From assembly GCA_963678275.1 (NCBI GenBank), contig OY782765.1, positions 4,216,001 to 4,280,000 of the forward strand: a DNA stretch of 64,000 bases. The letters run 5' to 3'. Origin of the DNA: G963677445 sp963678275. Its GTDB lineage: Bacteria > Bacteroidota > Ignavibacteria > Ignavibacteriales > Melioribacteraceae. Made by a program: the position numbers and the translations under genes. The notes under the pieces are model-generated. The model worked only from the letters and a program-made list of their open reading frames with translations. It was not told the DNA's origin and did not search any database. Shown piece by piece: positions 9,601-18,573 of the stretch; position 1 is the stretch's first letter; the number at the start of each line of letters is the position of its first letter.

Positions 9601-10929
9601 TCAGGCAGCTTCATCCGAATCAATGTTTCTCCTTTCGAGCCTGTCATTATTCTGCGGCACCAGAGAAATAGTTTCCTCGGCGTCTGAAAGAAGTTCGGCA
9701 ATTCCAATAGCTTTATACTCATCACCATCGCCGAGATTTAAAACCAAATCACACTTCTCACAATTTCGGTCACAGAAATAAGGTTCGTATGAATCAGGTT
9801 CTTTATAGGTTGTAATTACTCCCTCGTAATTTCTAAGCACAACCTTATGAGTTGACCATGAAATCAGGTAGTTGGGCATAACAGGAATTTTTCCCCCGCC
9901 CCCGGGCGCGTCAATCACATAAGTCGGAACCGCGAAACCTGATGTATGTCCTATCAGACTTTCGATAATTTCAATTCCCTTTCCTACAGGCGTTCTGAAA
10001 TGTGAAAGACCTTCTGAAAGATCACACTGGTAGAGGTAATATGGCCGCACCCTGTTGATAACAAGTTTATGAACAAGAGCTTTCATAATGCGTGGGCAGT
10101 CATTAACACCCGCGAGAAGAACAGACTGATTTCCCAGTGGAAAACCGCCATCGGCCAGCATAGCGAGAGCCTCTTTCGAGGAAGCCGTAATTTCAACCGG
10201 GTGATTAAAGTGTGTGTTTATCCACAAAGGCTGGTGTTTTTTAAGAACCTTAATGAGATTATCGGTAATTCTGTATGGCAGCACTACAGGCATCCTGGTG
10301 CCTATTCGTATTATTTCAACATGAGGAATTTTCCTTATTTCCCCCAGTATCCAGTCGAGATAGTCGTCATCCAGCATCAACGGATCACCGCCCGAAAGAA
10401 GCACATCCCTTACTTCAGGTGTATTTCTGATATAGTTCAAACCGGTTTTTATCATGCCCCGGTTGGGTATATAATCGACATCTCCGACTTTTCGTTTTCT
10501 GGTACAATGCCTGCAATACATTGAGCAGATATTGCTTATTGTAAAAAGCACTCTGTCGGGATAACGATGTGTAATGCCGGGCGCCGGACTGTCTTTGTCC
10601 TCAGCAAGGGGATCGGAAAGTTCATGCTCACCAATTATTAATTCCTGAGGCATGGGAACAGATTGTTTATATACCGGATCATTTTTGAAATCTTCAGGAT
10701 TTATAAGGGATAAATAATAGGGGGTTACAGAAAGTGGAAAGCGGTCGAGAGTTCTGTTTAATTCTTCCTTTTCATTTTTCGAGATTTTGATACCCAGTAT
10801 TTTTTCAAAAGTATCTATGTCTTTAATTGAGTGGCGCAACTGCCATTTCCAGTCTTTCCATTTCGATTTTATAACATCAGAATCAATTTTTTCAGCGAGG
10901 ACCTGCTGATGGTCATTATAAATAGGCAT
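9601..10929 (-). CDS. ablA: Lysine 2,3-aminomutase (radical SAM, PLP)
   Basis: 442 residues. The radical-SAM cluster motif is CSMYCRHC (Cys135, Cys139, Cys142). The PLP-binding lysine is Lys347 in APGGGGKIPVMPNY, matching the characterised clostridial enzyme, and C-terminal cysteines 386, 390 and 393 fit the zinc site. It converts L-lysine to L-beta-lysine, the first step to N-epsilon-acetyl-beta-lysine. It is the first gene of the operon ablA-symporter-ablB. About 85 bases upstream of its start there is a -24/-12-type promoter, preceded by three copies of a palindromic operator and then the gene for an NtrC-type activator, so sigma-54 control is likely. Confidence 0.93.
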   Translation of the reverse strand: MPIYNDHQQVLAEKIDSDVIKSKWKDWKWQLRHSIKDIDTFEKILGIKISKNEKEELNRTLDRFPLSVTPYYLSLINPEDFKNDPVYKQSVPMPQELIIGEHELSDPLAEDKDSPAPGITHRYPDRVLFTISNICSMYCRHCTRKRKVGDVDYIPNRGMIKTGLNYIRNTPEVRDVLLSGGDPLMLDDDYLDWILGEIRKIPHVEIIRIGTRMPVVLPYRITDNLIKVLKKHQPLWINTHFNHPVEITASSKEALAMLADGGFPLGNQSVLLAGVNDCPRIMKALVHKLVINRVRPYYLYQCDLSEGLSHFRTPVGKGIEIIESLIGHTSGFAVPTYVIDAPGGGGKIPVMPNYLISWSTHKVVLRNYEGVITTYKEPDSYEPYFCDRNCEKCDLVLNLGDGDEYKAIGIAELLSDAEETISLVPQNNDRLERRNIDSDEAA

Positions 10930-11011
10930 ATTTTTCCTGTATATATTTTTGTTTTTTCTTTTTCGGGGCCGGAGAGCTGATTTCCATTATTTTTTAATTT
11001 ACGTGTAGTCA

Positions 11012-11027
11012 TGCAATATTCATACCG
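11012..11027 (-). promoter_or_regulatory. Candidate sigma-54 (-24/-12) promoter of the ablA operon
   Basis: The reverse strand reads CGGTATGAATATTGCA, against the consensus TGGCAC-N5-TTGCA. The GG at -24 (11025-11026) and the GC at -12 (11013-11014) are both present with the required 10-base gap, and TTGCA is exact; two positions of the -24 box differ. Transcription would begin near 11001, leaving a leader of about 70 bases before ablA. The adjacent bEBP gene and the upstream operator repeats support the call. Confidence 0.6.
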
Positions 11028-11112
11028 CAACTATTAAGTTGTTACAATTAAGAGGGATAACAGGTTTATATCAATAATAATGAAACCACAATTTAGGAAA
11101 AACAGAGATGAG

Positions 11113-11129
11113 TGTGCAGAATAAGCACA
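11113..11129. promoter_or_regulatory. Operator copy 1, 17-bp palindrome
   Basis: TGTGCAGAATAAGCACA. First of three related 17-bp imperfect palindromes (shared pattern TGTGC-N2-AA-N4-CACA). It lies about 85 bases upstream of the candidate sigma-54 promoter, at a usual distance for enhancer-type activator sites. Confidence 0.6.
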
Positions 11130-11153
11130 CATTGCTAACTACTTCAAGAGCGG

Positions 11154-11170
11154 TGTGCGTAAACTACACA
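11154..11170. promoter_or_regulatory. Operator copy 2, 17-bp palindrome
   Basis: TGTGCGTAAACTACACA. Second copy, starting 41 bases from the first (about four helical turns), so the same DNA face is presented. Confidence 0.55.
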
Positions 11171-11226
11171 GTAGCGGTTGGGAATGGGTGGGAAATCATT
11201 CGTTTGATAAAGTCAATACAGTATAC

Positions 11227-11243
11227 TGTGCAAAAACTGCACA
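11227..11243. promoter_or_regulatory. Operator copy 3, 17-bp palindrome
   Basis: TGTGCAAAAACTGCACA, with perfect 6-base arms TGTGCA/TGCACA. It ends two bases before the stop codon of the activator gene and starts 73 bases from copy 2 (about seven helical turns). Confidence 0.6.
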
Positions 11244-11244
11244 A

Positions 11245-12612
11245 TTAAATACCAAAACGCTCAATTTTTGAATAGAGAGAACGACGGCTTATACCCAGCA
11301 ATTCCGCTGTCTTGCTTCTGTTATTTCCTGTCAGCGCCAGGGTGCGGATTATCATTTCCTTTTCAACAATATTTAATGGGGTGCCTATTGGAAAAACAGC
11401 CTCCGGGGTATGTCCGGCAGATTTTACAATTCTTTCAGGAAGCAGATCCGGAGTAAATGTTTTGCCTGCAGATGTTAACACAGCTCTCTGAATGATATTT
11501 TTTAATTCCCTTACATTTCCCGGCCAGTCGAATCTTTGAAGGGATATAATAACTCCGGGATCAATATTTTCTATCCCCTTTTTATAATGTTTGTTATATC
11601 TCATAACAAATTCATTTACCAGAATCGGTATATCTTCCGGTCTTTCCCTAAGGGGGGGAATAGTTATTCTGAATACATCAAGACGGTAAAACAGGTCCAT
11701 CCTGAAGCTGCCTTTTTCAACCAGTTCATTCAAATCCTCATTCGAAGCGGCGATCAGCCGTGTGCGGCTGTGTATTTCTTCACTTCCACCCAGCCGTGTG
11801 AATTTTTTCTCTTCAATCAGCCTGAGCAGACTTATCTGAATTTTTTCTTCCATTGAATCAATTTCATCAAGAAAAACGGTGCCGCTGCTTCCCTGTTCAA
11901 AAACTCCTTTATGACGTCGGATAGCGCTGGTAAACGCTCCCTTTTCATGCCCGAAAAGTTCACTTGCCACAAGCTGTGAAGGAAGCGCCCCGAGACTTAC
12001 GGGAAGGTAGGGTTTATTGGCTCTTCTGCCCATCTGGTGTATTGTTCGCGCGACCAGGTCTTTGCCTGTGCCGGTTTCACCGAGAATCAGAACAGGAACA
12101 TCTGAAAGCGCGGCCTGCTTAATCTGTTTGTATATAGATTTCATTTTCTCCGAATAGCCGATAATTTCGCCCAGGTTGTGTTTTTCTTCCGGCTGATTAT
12201 GTTCTTCCTCAATAAGTTTCGGCTGGTCGTGAAAAGCAGACTCAACGAGTTGAATTAATTCTTCTGTATCAACAGGAAATTTGGTGTAATGATAAGCGCC
12301 GGCCCGAAGGATTTTATTTGCCAGTTTTACTTGGGTTTCATCAATGAGCAGAATAATCTGAGTCCTTGGATTAATTTCAGAAAACTCCCGCAAATGGGTT
12401 AACATTTCTTCATCACTTTCATCCATCTGTTCTGCTGAAATTATTACCACATCATAATTGCCCGTATTAAATTGGGGAAGCCGGCGCGATCCTTTTTTAT
12501 CCCATATTTCGGCGCTTCCTTTAACAGCCCGCGTTATATGAGGAATTTGTTTTTTTAATTCTTCATTGCCTGTTATCAGCAATATAGTAATTCTTTTATT
12601 TTTGCCTTGCAT
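11245..12612 (-). CDS. NtrC-family sigma-54-dependent activator with degenerate receiver domain
   Basis: 455 residues: receiver-like domain (about 5-125), AAA+ domain (about 148-375) and C-terminal Fis-type helix-turn-helix (about 425-455, NRSKTAELLGISRRSLYSKI). Walker A is GETGTGKD (178-185), Walker B is VFLDEID (246-252), and an FRMDLFYRL arginine-finger region is present. The sigma-54-contact loop reads GAFTSA (225-230) rather than GAFTGA. In the receiver the strand that should end in the phosphoacceptor Asp reads YDVVIISA, with Ser59 at that place; the N-terminal acidic pair is also absent, while the lysine (Lys111) is kept. So it probably does not act by standard phosphorylation. Its likely target is the ablA operon just downstream, through the three 17-bp operators. 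Confidence 0.88.
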   Translation of the reverse strand: MQGKNKRITILLITGNEELKKQIPHITRAVKGSAEIWDKKGSRRLPQFNTGNYDVVIISAEQMDESDEEMLTHLREFSEINPRTQIILLIDETQVKLANKILRAGAYHYTKFPVDTEELIQLVESAFHDQPKLIEEEHNQPEEKHNLGEIIGYSEKMKSIYKQIKQAALSDVPVLILGETGTGKDLVARTIHQMGRRANKPYLPVSLGALPSQLVASELFGHEKGAFTSAIRRHKGVFEQGSSGTVFLDEIDSMEEKIQISLLRLIEEKKFTRLGGSEEIHSRTRLIAASNEDLNELVEKGSFRMDLFYRLDVFRITIPPLRERPEDIPILVNEFVMRYNKHYKKGIENIDPGVIISLQRFDWPGNVRELKNIIQRAVLTSAGKTFTPDLLPERIVKSAGHTPEAVFPIGTPLNIVEKEMIIRTLALTGNNRSKTAELLGISRRSLYSKIERFGI

Positions 12613-12732
12613 CTTTATAACAATAACCAGATTTTTATTTATCAGGTAACTTAATAATATTTCATCAGAAAATCTGAATTCAGTTCATTTAATATATTAT
12701 CAAAAGAAAAACAACTTTCATTCGGGGCAAAG

Positions 12733-15297
12733 ATGAAAAATAAATACCGCGTTTGCCAGGGAGTTATCGCGTTAACATGTTTTATTATTACCCTTGTTTT
12801 AACAGTTCCGGGTAAATTAATCCTGAAGGCTCCGGGATTTGTTCCATCTTACGAGTGGTTCGAAAAACAGCGGGCTTTTCCTTTTGAAGAAATTCCTGAA
12901 GGTGAGAGGGTTAAAACCCTTTTGCAAAGAAAACGGATGGAAATCAGGAAAGATAACTATTCCACCGCTTTTACCCAGAAATGGGAACTGCTCGGGCCGA
13001 CAAATGTTGAGGGCAGAATAACCACAATAGCAATTGATCCTTCAGATGATGATATTGTATATGTGGGTACGGCAAACGGCGGTTTGTGGAAATCCACCGA
13101 TTTTTGCGGAAGCTGGAACAGTCTCTTTGATGATCAGAATACACAATCAATAGGGGACGTGGCTGTTGATCCTGAAAATCCCCTGGTTATATGGTGTGGA
13201 ACGGGGGAGTCAAATTCTCACAGAAGTGTATATCCCGGAACAGGTATATACAAATCAACAGACGGAGGGGAAAGCTGGGAATTAAAAGGACTTGAAAATT
13301 CTAACAGTATTGCCAGAATCGTTGTAAATCCTGAAAATACCGACATTGTTTACGCCGCGGCGATGGGAAAATTACGAAAAAAAAATGATGAAAGAGGTAT
13401 TTATAAAACCACAGATGGAGGGGAATCATGGGAAAGAGTCCTTTTCCACTCCGATAGTGTCAGCGCGGTTGATGTAATTCTGAATCCTCGTCAGCCCGAA
13501 AAAGTGTTTGCGGCAATGTGGGAAAGATTCCGCCGGGAGGATTATATTAAATACGGAGGAGAAGGATCGGCATTATACAGATCAACCGACAGCGGTGAGA
13601 CATGGGAAGTTCTCGATAACGGCTTTCCTTCAGGAAATGAGGCAATGGGGCGTATTTCAATGGACCTTTGTTATGATAATCCTGATATAATTTATCTCCT
13701 GACATCCCATACAAACGGATATGCCGGAGCTCTTTATAAATCGGAAAACAGCGGCGACAGTTGGATCAGGGTATCAGCTTCAACTGCCCCTTCAGGAAAT
13801 TATGCCTGGTTTAACAGAATATGCAGGGTGAATCCGCGAAATTCACAGGATCTTTTTTGCGGCGGACTTGATATTCACAGAAGCACAGATGGGGGACATT
13901 CTTTCGAACACGCTTTTGGAACTCATGTCGATCAGCACGCTGTCGCGTATTCGGAATCTAATCCTCAAAAAATTATTGTCGGGAATGACGGGGGAATCGA
14001 TTTCACTACTACAGCAGGAATGGGATGGTCACATAATGACAAATTACCTGTTACACAATTTTATGAAGGGGCTGTGCATCCCTTCAATCCCGATCAGTTT
14101 ATGGGGGGCACACAGGATAACGGAACTAATATGAATTTTGATTTTGCCTCGGGTGGAACCGGCAACTGGCTTATGGTGCATATCGGGGATGGTTTTTATT
14201 GTGAGTTTGATTACGAAAATCCCCTGTTCGCTTACGCTTCCTCACAATATGGTTATCTTTCAAGATCAACGGATGGAGGCAATAGCTTTTTGAGCGGCAC
14301 AAGCGGACTTAATCTTACATATACTAACTGGATGACTCCTTATGTGATCGATAAAAACAATCCTGAAATTTTATATGCCGGAACATATAAAGTGCATAAA
14401 TCAACCGACAGAATGCAGAGCTGGACTCCCATAAGTGATGATATGGCAAACGCGCATGTGGAAAACCTGGGAACCATAACGACAATTGATGTCGCCGCAT
14501 CCGATCCGCGGGTTATATATTGCGGCACAGATGACGCCAATCTCTGGGTAACGCTGGATGGAGGGGGTTACTGGGAGCTTGTAAATGAGGACCTTCCCGA
14601 AAGATGGGTGACAAGAGTTACAATTCACCCCGATTCAGCTAATGTGTGTTACACCACTCTTTCCGGGTACAAAATTGATGAACCCGGTTCCCATATTTAC
14701 AGAACCTCTGATTACGGCCAGACGTGGATTTCAATAGGCGCCGGCCTGCCGGGAGCGCCGGTTAATGATATCCTTGTGGACCCGCGGGATGATATGATAT
14801 TATACGCGGCGACTGACGCGGGAGTGTTTTATACTGCCGACCGGGGAGAAAACTGGGCAATTCTCGGGGAAGGACTCGTGCCGGCCTCTCCATGTCATGA
14901 TCTTACATATCATGAATTTTCGGAACAGTTATATGTGTGGACCCATGGCAGGGGAGCATACAGGATAACATTACCCCCAATTGTCGGAGTCGTTCAAAAC
15001 ATATACGATAATCCAGAAAAATTCACTCTCGGGCAAAATTACCCCAATCCTTTTAATCCATCCACCAATATATCATTCAGCCTGCCTGAAGCAGGAGATG
15101 TTACAGTAACGGTGTATTCGGTTACAGGTGAAAAAATCGTTGAGATATTTAATGGCGAACTCGCGGGGGGCAGCCACCTGGCAAACTGGAACGCCGCCGG
15201 TTATGCTTCGGGAGTTTATATTTACCTGCTCAAGGCAAAATCGGCCAAATCAGGAAAAGTTTACTCTGGTTCGGGGAAGATGGTTTTGATGAGATAA
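12733..15297 (+). CDS. T9SS-exported BNR/sortilin-like beta-propeller protein
   Basis: 854 residues with an N-terminal hydrophobic signal segment (about 10-27). Many repeats of the type KSTDGGESW, RSTDSGETW and RTSDYGQTW are the Asp-box (BNR) blades of sortilin/Vps10-like propellers; at least eight can be seen between residues about 100 and 720. The last 85 residues form a type IX secretion sorting domain: FTLGQNYPNPFNPSTNISF, then VYSVTGEKI and the closing GxxxLxK-like segment ending KMVLMR. The product should cross the outer membrane by T9SS and be surface-attached or released. The gene starts 120 bases from the divergently transcribed activator gene. Ligand or substrate is unknown. Confidence 0.88.
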   Translation: MKNKYRVCQGVIALTCFIITLVLTVPGKLILKAPGFVPSYEWFEKQRAFPFEEIPEGERVKTLLQRKRMEIRKDNYSTAFTQKWELLGPTNVEGRITTIAIDPSDDDIVYVGTANGGLWKSTDFCGSWNSLFDDQNTQSIGDVAVDPENPLVIWCGTGESNSHRSVYPGTGIYKSTDGGESWELKGLENSNSIARIVVNPENTDIVYAAAMGKLRKKNDERGIYKTTDGGESWERVLFHSDSVSAVDVILNPRQPEKVFAAMWERFRREDYIKYGGEGSALYRSTDSGETWEVLDNGFPSGNEAMGRISMDLCYDNPDIIYLLTSHTNGYAGALYKSENSGDSWIRVSASTAPSGNYAWFNRICRVNPRNSQDLFCGGLDIHRSTDGGHSFEHAFGTHVDQHAVAYSESNPQKIIVGNDGGIDFTTTAGMGWSHNDKLPVTQFYEGAVHPFNPDQFMGGTQDNGTNMNFDFASGGTGNWLMVHIGDGFYCEFDYENPLFAYASSQYGYLSRSTDGGNSFLSGTSGLNLTYTNWMTPYVIDKNNPEILYAGTYKVHKSTDRMQSWTPISDDMANAHVENLGTITTIDVAASDPRVIYCGTDDANLWVTLDGGGYWELVNEDLPERWVTRVTIHPDSANVCYTTLSGYKIDEPGSHIYRTSDYGQTWISIGAGLPGAPVNDILVDPRDDMILYAATDAGVFYTADRGENWAILGEGLVPASPCHDLTYHEFSEQLYVWTHGRGAYRITLPPIVGVVQNIYDNPEKFTLGQNYPNPFNPSTNISFSLPEAGDVTVTVYSVTGEKIVEIFNGELAGGSHLANWNAAGYASGVYIYLLKAKSAKSGKVYSGSGKMVLMR

Positions 15298-15325
15298 ATT
15301 TATCGAACAAATATAAAATTGAGAT

Positions 15326-15622
15326 ATGGGATCTTATAAATCTCCAATGGCGATACATCCTGGAGAAACGTTAAAGGATATTCTTGAGTCAGCGAATATA
15401 ACTCAGGAAGAACTTTCATGCCGGACAGGTATTTCGGCTAATACAATTAAAGAAATTGTTGAAGGTAATAACTCAGTTTCACCAGATTTTGCTGATAAAT
15501 TATCAATTGTATTCGGTATGTCCGAAAATTTCTGGAATAACCTTCAGAAAAACTATGAGGAAACCCATGATCGTGTTACGTTATCAGATTCCTGTTTTTT
15601 TCAAAAAACAAAGAACACATGA
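15326..15622 (+). pseudogene. HigA-like HTH antitoxin domain, apparently truncated
   Basis: 98 residues. Residues 8-75 are an XRE helix-turn-helix of the HigA type (AIHPGETLKDILES, then ITQEELSCRTGISANTIKEI and FWNNLQKNYEE). No HigB-type toxin gene lies on either side. In many relatives this domain opens a larger protein with an IrrE/ImmA-type C-terminus that continues after the NYEE segment. Here, soon after NYEE (at LSDSC), the reading enters sequence shared with the mobile element at 55954-56517 and stops. I read it as a gene cut by element insertion; a naturally short orphan antitoxin is possible. Confidence 0.6.
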
Positions 15623-15935
15623 TTCCCGTAATAAAAAACAATAACTTACATGTATTCATTCGCAAAATAAAATCGAAGGATAGAATTCTGGAAGAAAGTC
15701 CCGCCAGGGACAGCAGAAAATAGCCCCGCAATTTATTGTGGGGTAAACGGGTAACATTCAATCACAAAAAGTCCCGCCAGGGACGACAGAGACAACTTAT
15801 CATCCTTTACAATGGAACATCTATTTTATTATTTGCTCGATGAATAAGGAGTGCTGTTTATATTGGAGACTCAGAAAAGGAAAATTTTGCGATAAATTTC
15901 CGCGATTTCATCTTGCGCGAGGTAAGGAGTTCTGA
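15584..15935. mobile_element. Degenerate copy of the short inverted-repeat element seen at 55954-56517
   Basis: The right end AGGAGTTCTGA (15925-15935) is identical to one end of the 564-bp element, and the preceding 30 bases (from CCGCGATTTCATCTTGCG) match it closely. Near the left end, about 48 bases from 15621 (containing AAAAAACAATAACTTACATG and ATTCATTCGCAAAATAAA) match the other end of that element. The left terminus itself is eroded; TCAGATTCCTG at 15584-15594 is the best candidate (full form TCAGAACTCCT). The interior differs and contains two GTCCCGCCAGGGAC hairpins. It carries no transposase, so it is a non-autonomous, MITE-like unit. Confidence 0.55.
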
Positions 15936-16266
15936 AATTTGGATATTGTTATGTTTGATCATCGGAAACTCACCTGCCTGCCTCCTCACTGCCACAGCGT
16001 TCACTGCCTTGAGAAAAAAGAGAGGGAGTTTTAAAGTCCCTCACACCCGCATACGGATGCTTTCAGCTTTCCATATCTATACGCGTCATTACTTTTGCTC
16101 TTTCAGGGCTTTGTTATTGTTGTTTGTTTTTGCGTTGCCCCGACCTTTTGCAAAAACATGCCAATATTAATTTTTCTTTACCATCTAAAAATCTTTATTT
16201 CAGCTCCGATAATGGGTAGTGAATCTTTCCCTTTGGGAGAGAATGTTAATAATTCGGAGATGAACT
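15936..16266. other. Intergenic region upstream of the fusion gene
   Basis: About 330 bases with no gene I can support. Short open frames exist but start inside the mobile-element end or lack ribosome sites and family resemblance. The region ends with TCGGAGATGAACT just before the start of the next gene, which supplies a GGAG-type ribosome site. Confidence 0.4.
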
Positions 16267-18216
16267 ATGCCCATTGATACCAACATGCAAATTTTATTGG
16301 TTGAAGATGCCTCTGTAATGAGAAAAATGGAGATCAAGGTGCTTACAAACCTTGGACTCAATAATGTTGAAGAAGCTGAAAATGGCAAAGCAGCATTGAA
16401 AAAATTAGAGGAAGGATTAAAACCTGACCTGATAATAAGCGACTGGAACATGCCTGAGATGGATGGGTATGAACTCCTTATTGCCATCCGCGGAAATGAA
16501 GCGACAAAAAATATACCTTTTATGATGGCCACAGGCCGCGGCGAAATGAAGGAAAAAACAAAAGCCGCCGAGGCAGGTGTAAGCAGTTTTATAGCCAAAC
16601 CGTTCAACGCGGATGAGCTAAAAGCAAAAATAGATGAAGCTTTAGGAGAAGAGCAGGAAGAGGAAGAGATAGATGACACTCCGAAAGTGAATGATGAAGG
16701 AAAAGTGAAGCTTAAGATCGGCCATATACAGATTACCGATCACCTTGTGCTCGGGGTATTAAAGCATATGATAAATAAAGGAGAGCTGCAGCCAAAACAT
16801 TTTGAGCTTGAAACACAATGTATGTCGAGCTGGAACCCGGTTGCCGAATCACTCGAAAAGGACAGAATTGACGGAGCGTGTGTTCTTGCCCCGATAGCCA
16901 TGGACCTTTACGCGCACGGAGTGCCTATTAAACTGGTGCTTTTCGCCCATAAAAACGGAAGTATCCTTGTTAGAAACAGGGATGAAAATTTTAACAATAA
17001 TCCATCAGGTTTTTATCGCGGCAAAACTTTTTACCTTCCACACTTTATGTCTATCCATCATATCCTCGCTCATATGTTCTTTAACGGGATAGGTTTGAGC
17101 GCGGGAGTGCCGGGAGCTGAAGATGTTGATGTAACTTTCGAAGTTGTTCCCCCTATCAAAATGCCTGAATTATTAAAAGAAAATGAAAGCGCCGCCGGTT
17201 ACCTTGTGGCCGAGCCCCTCGGAACAAAAGCAATTGCCGCTGGAATAGCCCAGCAGCAGTTTCTTTCAAGCGAATTATGGGAGGAACACCCCTGTTGTGT
17301 TGTTACCATGCAGCAGGATTTTATTGATAAATATCCCGACGCGGTTGCAGAATTTACAGAGATGCTTACAAAAGCGGGAAAACTCATAGATCAGAAGCCC
17401 GGTATAGCGGCCGAAATTGGTGTGGAATTTCTTGATCCCGATAAAAAACTTGGTCTGAAAACCGCCATATTAAAAAATGTTCTTACCGATCCGCACGGGA
17501 TCAGAACAAATGATCTTTATCCTTCAATTGATGAACTCGACCGTATGCAGCAATATATGTACAATGATATGGGATTGGGGCAGATAATTGATCTTCATGA
17601 GTTTGTCGATCAGCGCTTCGCGAAAAGAATATATGGAAGCAGAAAGGATGACCCTACAAAGAAAAAACTTTATCAGGATGCTGAACGAGCGCGTGAACTC
17701 CTTTACAGGGGTGTTGAATCAGTTACTGAAATTTCACAAAAAGAGATGCTCAATAAAGAAGGTAAATATCTTCTCTTTGATCTGAGCGGTCAGAATTTTG
17801 GTATTGATATTATGAGCATAAGAGAAATTATCCGACTTCAGACAATACGCACAATTCCCATGGCTCCCTCTTATGTTCTTGGTGTTATCCAGCTAAGAGA
17901 AAGAGTTATCCCTATTATTGACATTAAGGATAAACTTGGTCTCAACGGTGAGCAGGATGAGAGCAAAGCTGTTATAATTGTGCTTGAACTTGATATGGGT
18001 GAGAAAATACTACCTATGGGAATTGTGGTTGACGCCGTTTCGGAAGTATGCGATATTAAGGTTGCTGAAATGGAGCAACCTCCTGATTTTGTTTTGCGGG
18101 ATGGTGAAAAATATATATCAGCGATAGTAAAAAAAGAAAATAAATTAAATATACTTCTTGATATCAATTTTATGATTGAAGATCAGGAAGCTGCCCGGAT
18201 AGCGAGGATAAGTTAA
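16267..18216 (+). CDS. Three-domain fusion: CheY-like receiver, NMT1/NrtA-like binding domain, CheW
   Basis: 649 residues, no signal peptide. Residues 7-127 are a CheY-like receiver with acidic pair Glu13-Asp14, phosphoacceptor Asp59 (IISDWNMPEMDG) and the conserved KPF lysine. Residues about 140-455 resemble cytosolic versions of ABC-type nitrate/sulfonate/thiamine-precursor binding proteins (NrtA/NMT1 type): a KIGHIQITDHLVLGVLK opening and conserved aromatic and Gly segments. Residues about 495-640 form a CheW domain (GKYLLFDLSGQNFGIDIMSI, then VLGVIQLRERVIPIIDIKDKLG). CheW couples receptors to CheA, so this protein could bring a cytoplasmic ligand signal into a chemotaxis array. It is an unusual combination and stands alone, with no other che gene nearby. 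A strong hairpin terminator follows. Confidence 0.85.
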   Translation: MPIDTNMQILLVEDASVMRKMEIKVLTNLGLNNVEEAENGKAALKKLEEGLKPDLIISDWNMPEMDGYELLIAIRGNEATKNIPFMMATGRGEMKEKTKAAEAGVSSFIAKPFNADELKAKIDEALGEEQEEEEIDDTPKVNDEGKVKLKIGHIQITDHLVLGVLKHMINKGELQPKHFELETQCMSSWNPVAESLEKDRIDGACVLAPIAMDLYAHGVPIKLVLFAHKNGSILVRNRDENFNNNPSGFYRGKTFYLPHFMSIHHILAHMFFNGIGLSAGVPGAEDVDVTFEVVPPIKMPELLKENESAAGYLVAEPLGTKAIAAGIAQQQFLSSELWEEHPCCVVTMQQDFIDKYPDAVAEFTEMLTKAGKLIDQKPGIAAEIGVEFLDPDKKLGLKTAILKNVLTDPHGIRTNDLYPSIDELDRMQQYMYNDMGLGQIIDLHEFVDQRFAKRIYGSRKDDPTKKKLYQDAERARELLYRGVESVTEISQKEMLNKEGKYLLFDLSGQNFGIDIMSIREIIRLQTIRTIPMAPSYVLGVIQLRERVIPIIDIKDKLGLNGEQDESKAVIIVLELDMGEKILPMGIVVDAVSEVCDIKVAEMEQPPDFVLRDGEKYISAIVKKENKLNILLDINFMIEDQEAARIARIS

Positions 18217-18220
18217 AAAC

Positions 18221-18243
18221 AGGGGCTTCGGCCCCTTTAGCTT
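18221..18243 (+). terminator. Rho-independent terminator after the fusion gene
   Basis: AGGGGC-TTCG-GCCCCT stem-loop with a UUCG tetraloop five bases after the stop codon, followed by a short T-rich run. Confidence 0.85.
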
Positions 18244-18270
18244 TATTTGAAATTTACCCATCACAATTAT

Positions 18271-18405
18271 AATCATAAACCGGCAGAGCCAAAAAAAATA
18301 CACCTGCCCGGTGGCTGAGCGGAGTCGAAGCCACCGCCGCTGGTTTCGACTCCGCTCAACCACCGGCTAATAGATACTAAAATTTTGCCATTTTGCGTAG
18401 AATTT
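18271..18405. repeat. Long repeat with 13-bp-arm hairpin, copy 1
   Basis: Nearly identical to 19188-19319. It contains the inverted arms GAGCGGAGTCGAA/TTCGACTCCGCTC inside GGTGG/CCACC (18310-18365) and ends in the dispersed motif CATTTTGCGTAGAATTTAAC. A related reverse-oriented form lies at about 42570-42690. Confidence 0.85.
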
Positions 18406-18573
18406 AACTCCGTACGGATTAATCCCACACCCGAAAATAATTAATCGCACAAAAACTACCCACGCCGGAGAGATCGGCGCCGCAATTTCGTGGGACAAAT
18501 GGGACTACTGGTTGTTTGCAGGTGTCAACTTTGTGGAATATTTTTCCGGTTTTTCTACTGCGTAAGAAATATT

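Noticed and set aside
10069..10524. 151-codon forward open frame inside ablA
   Set aside because: It is antisense to the well-supported ablA and has no domain of its own.
15913..16170. 85-codon open frame downstream of the truncated HigA-like gene
   Set aside because: Begins in the conserved end of the mobile element, which reads RDFILR-like in frame at both loci; not a gene.
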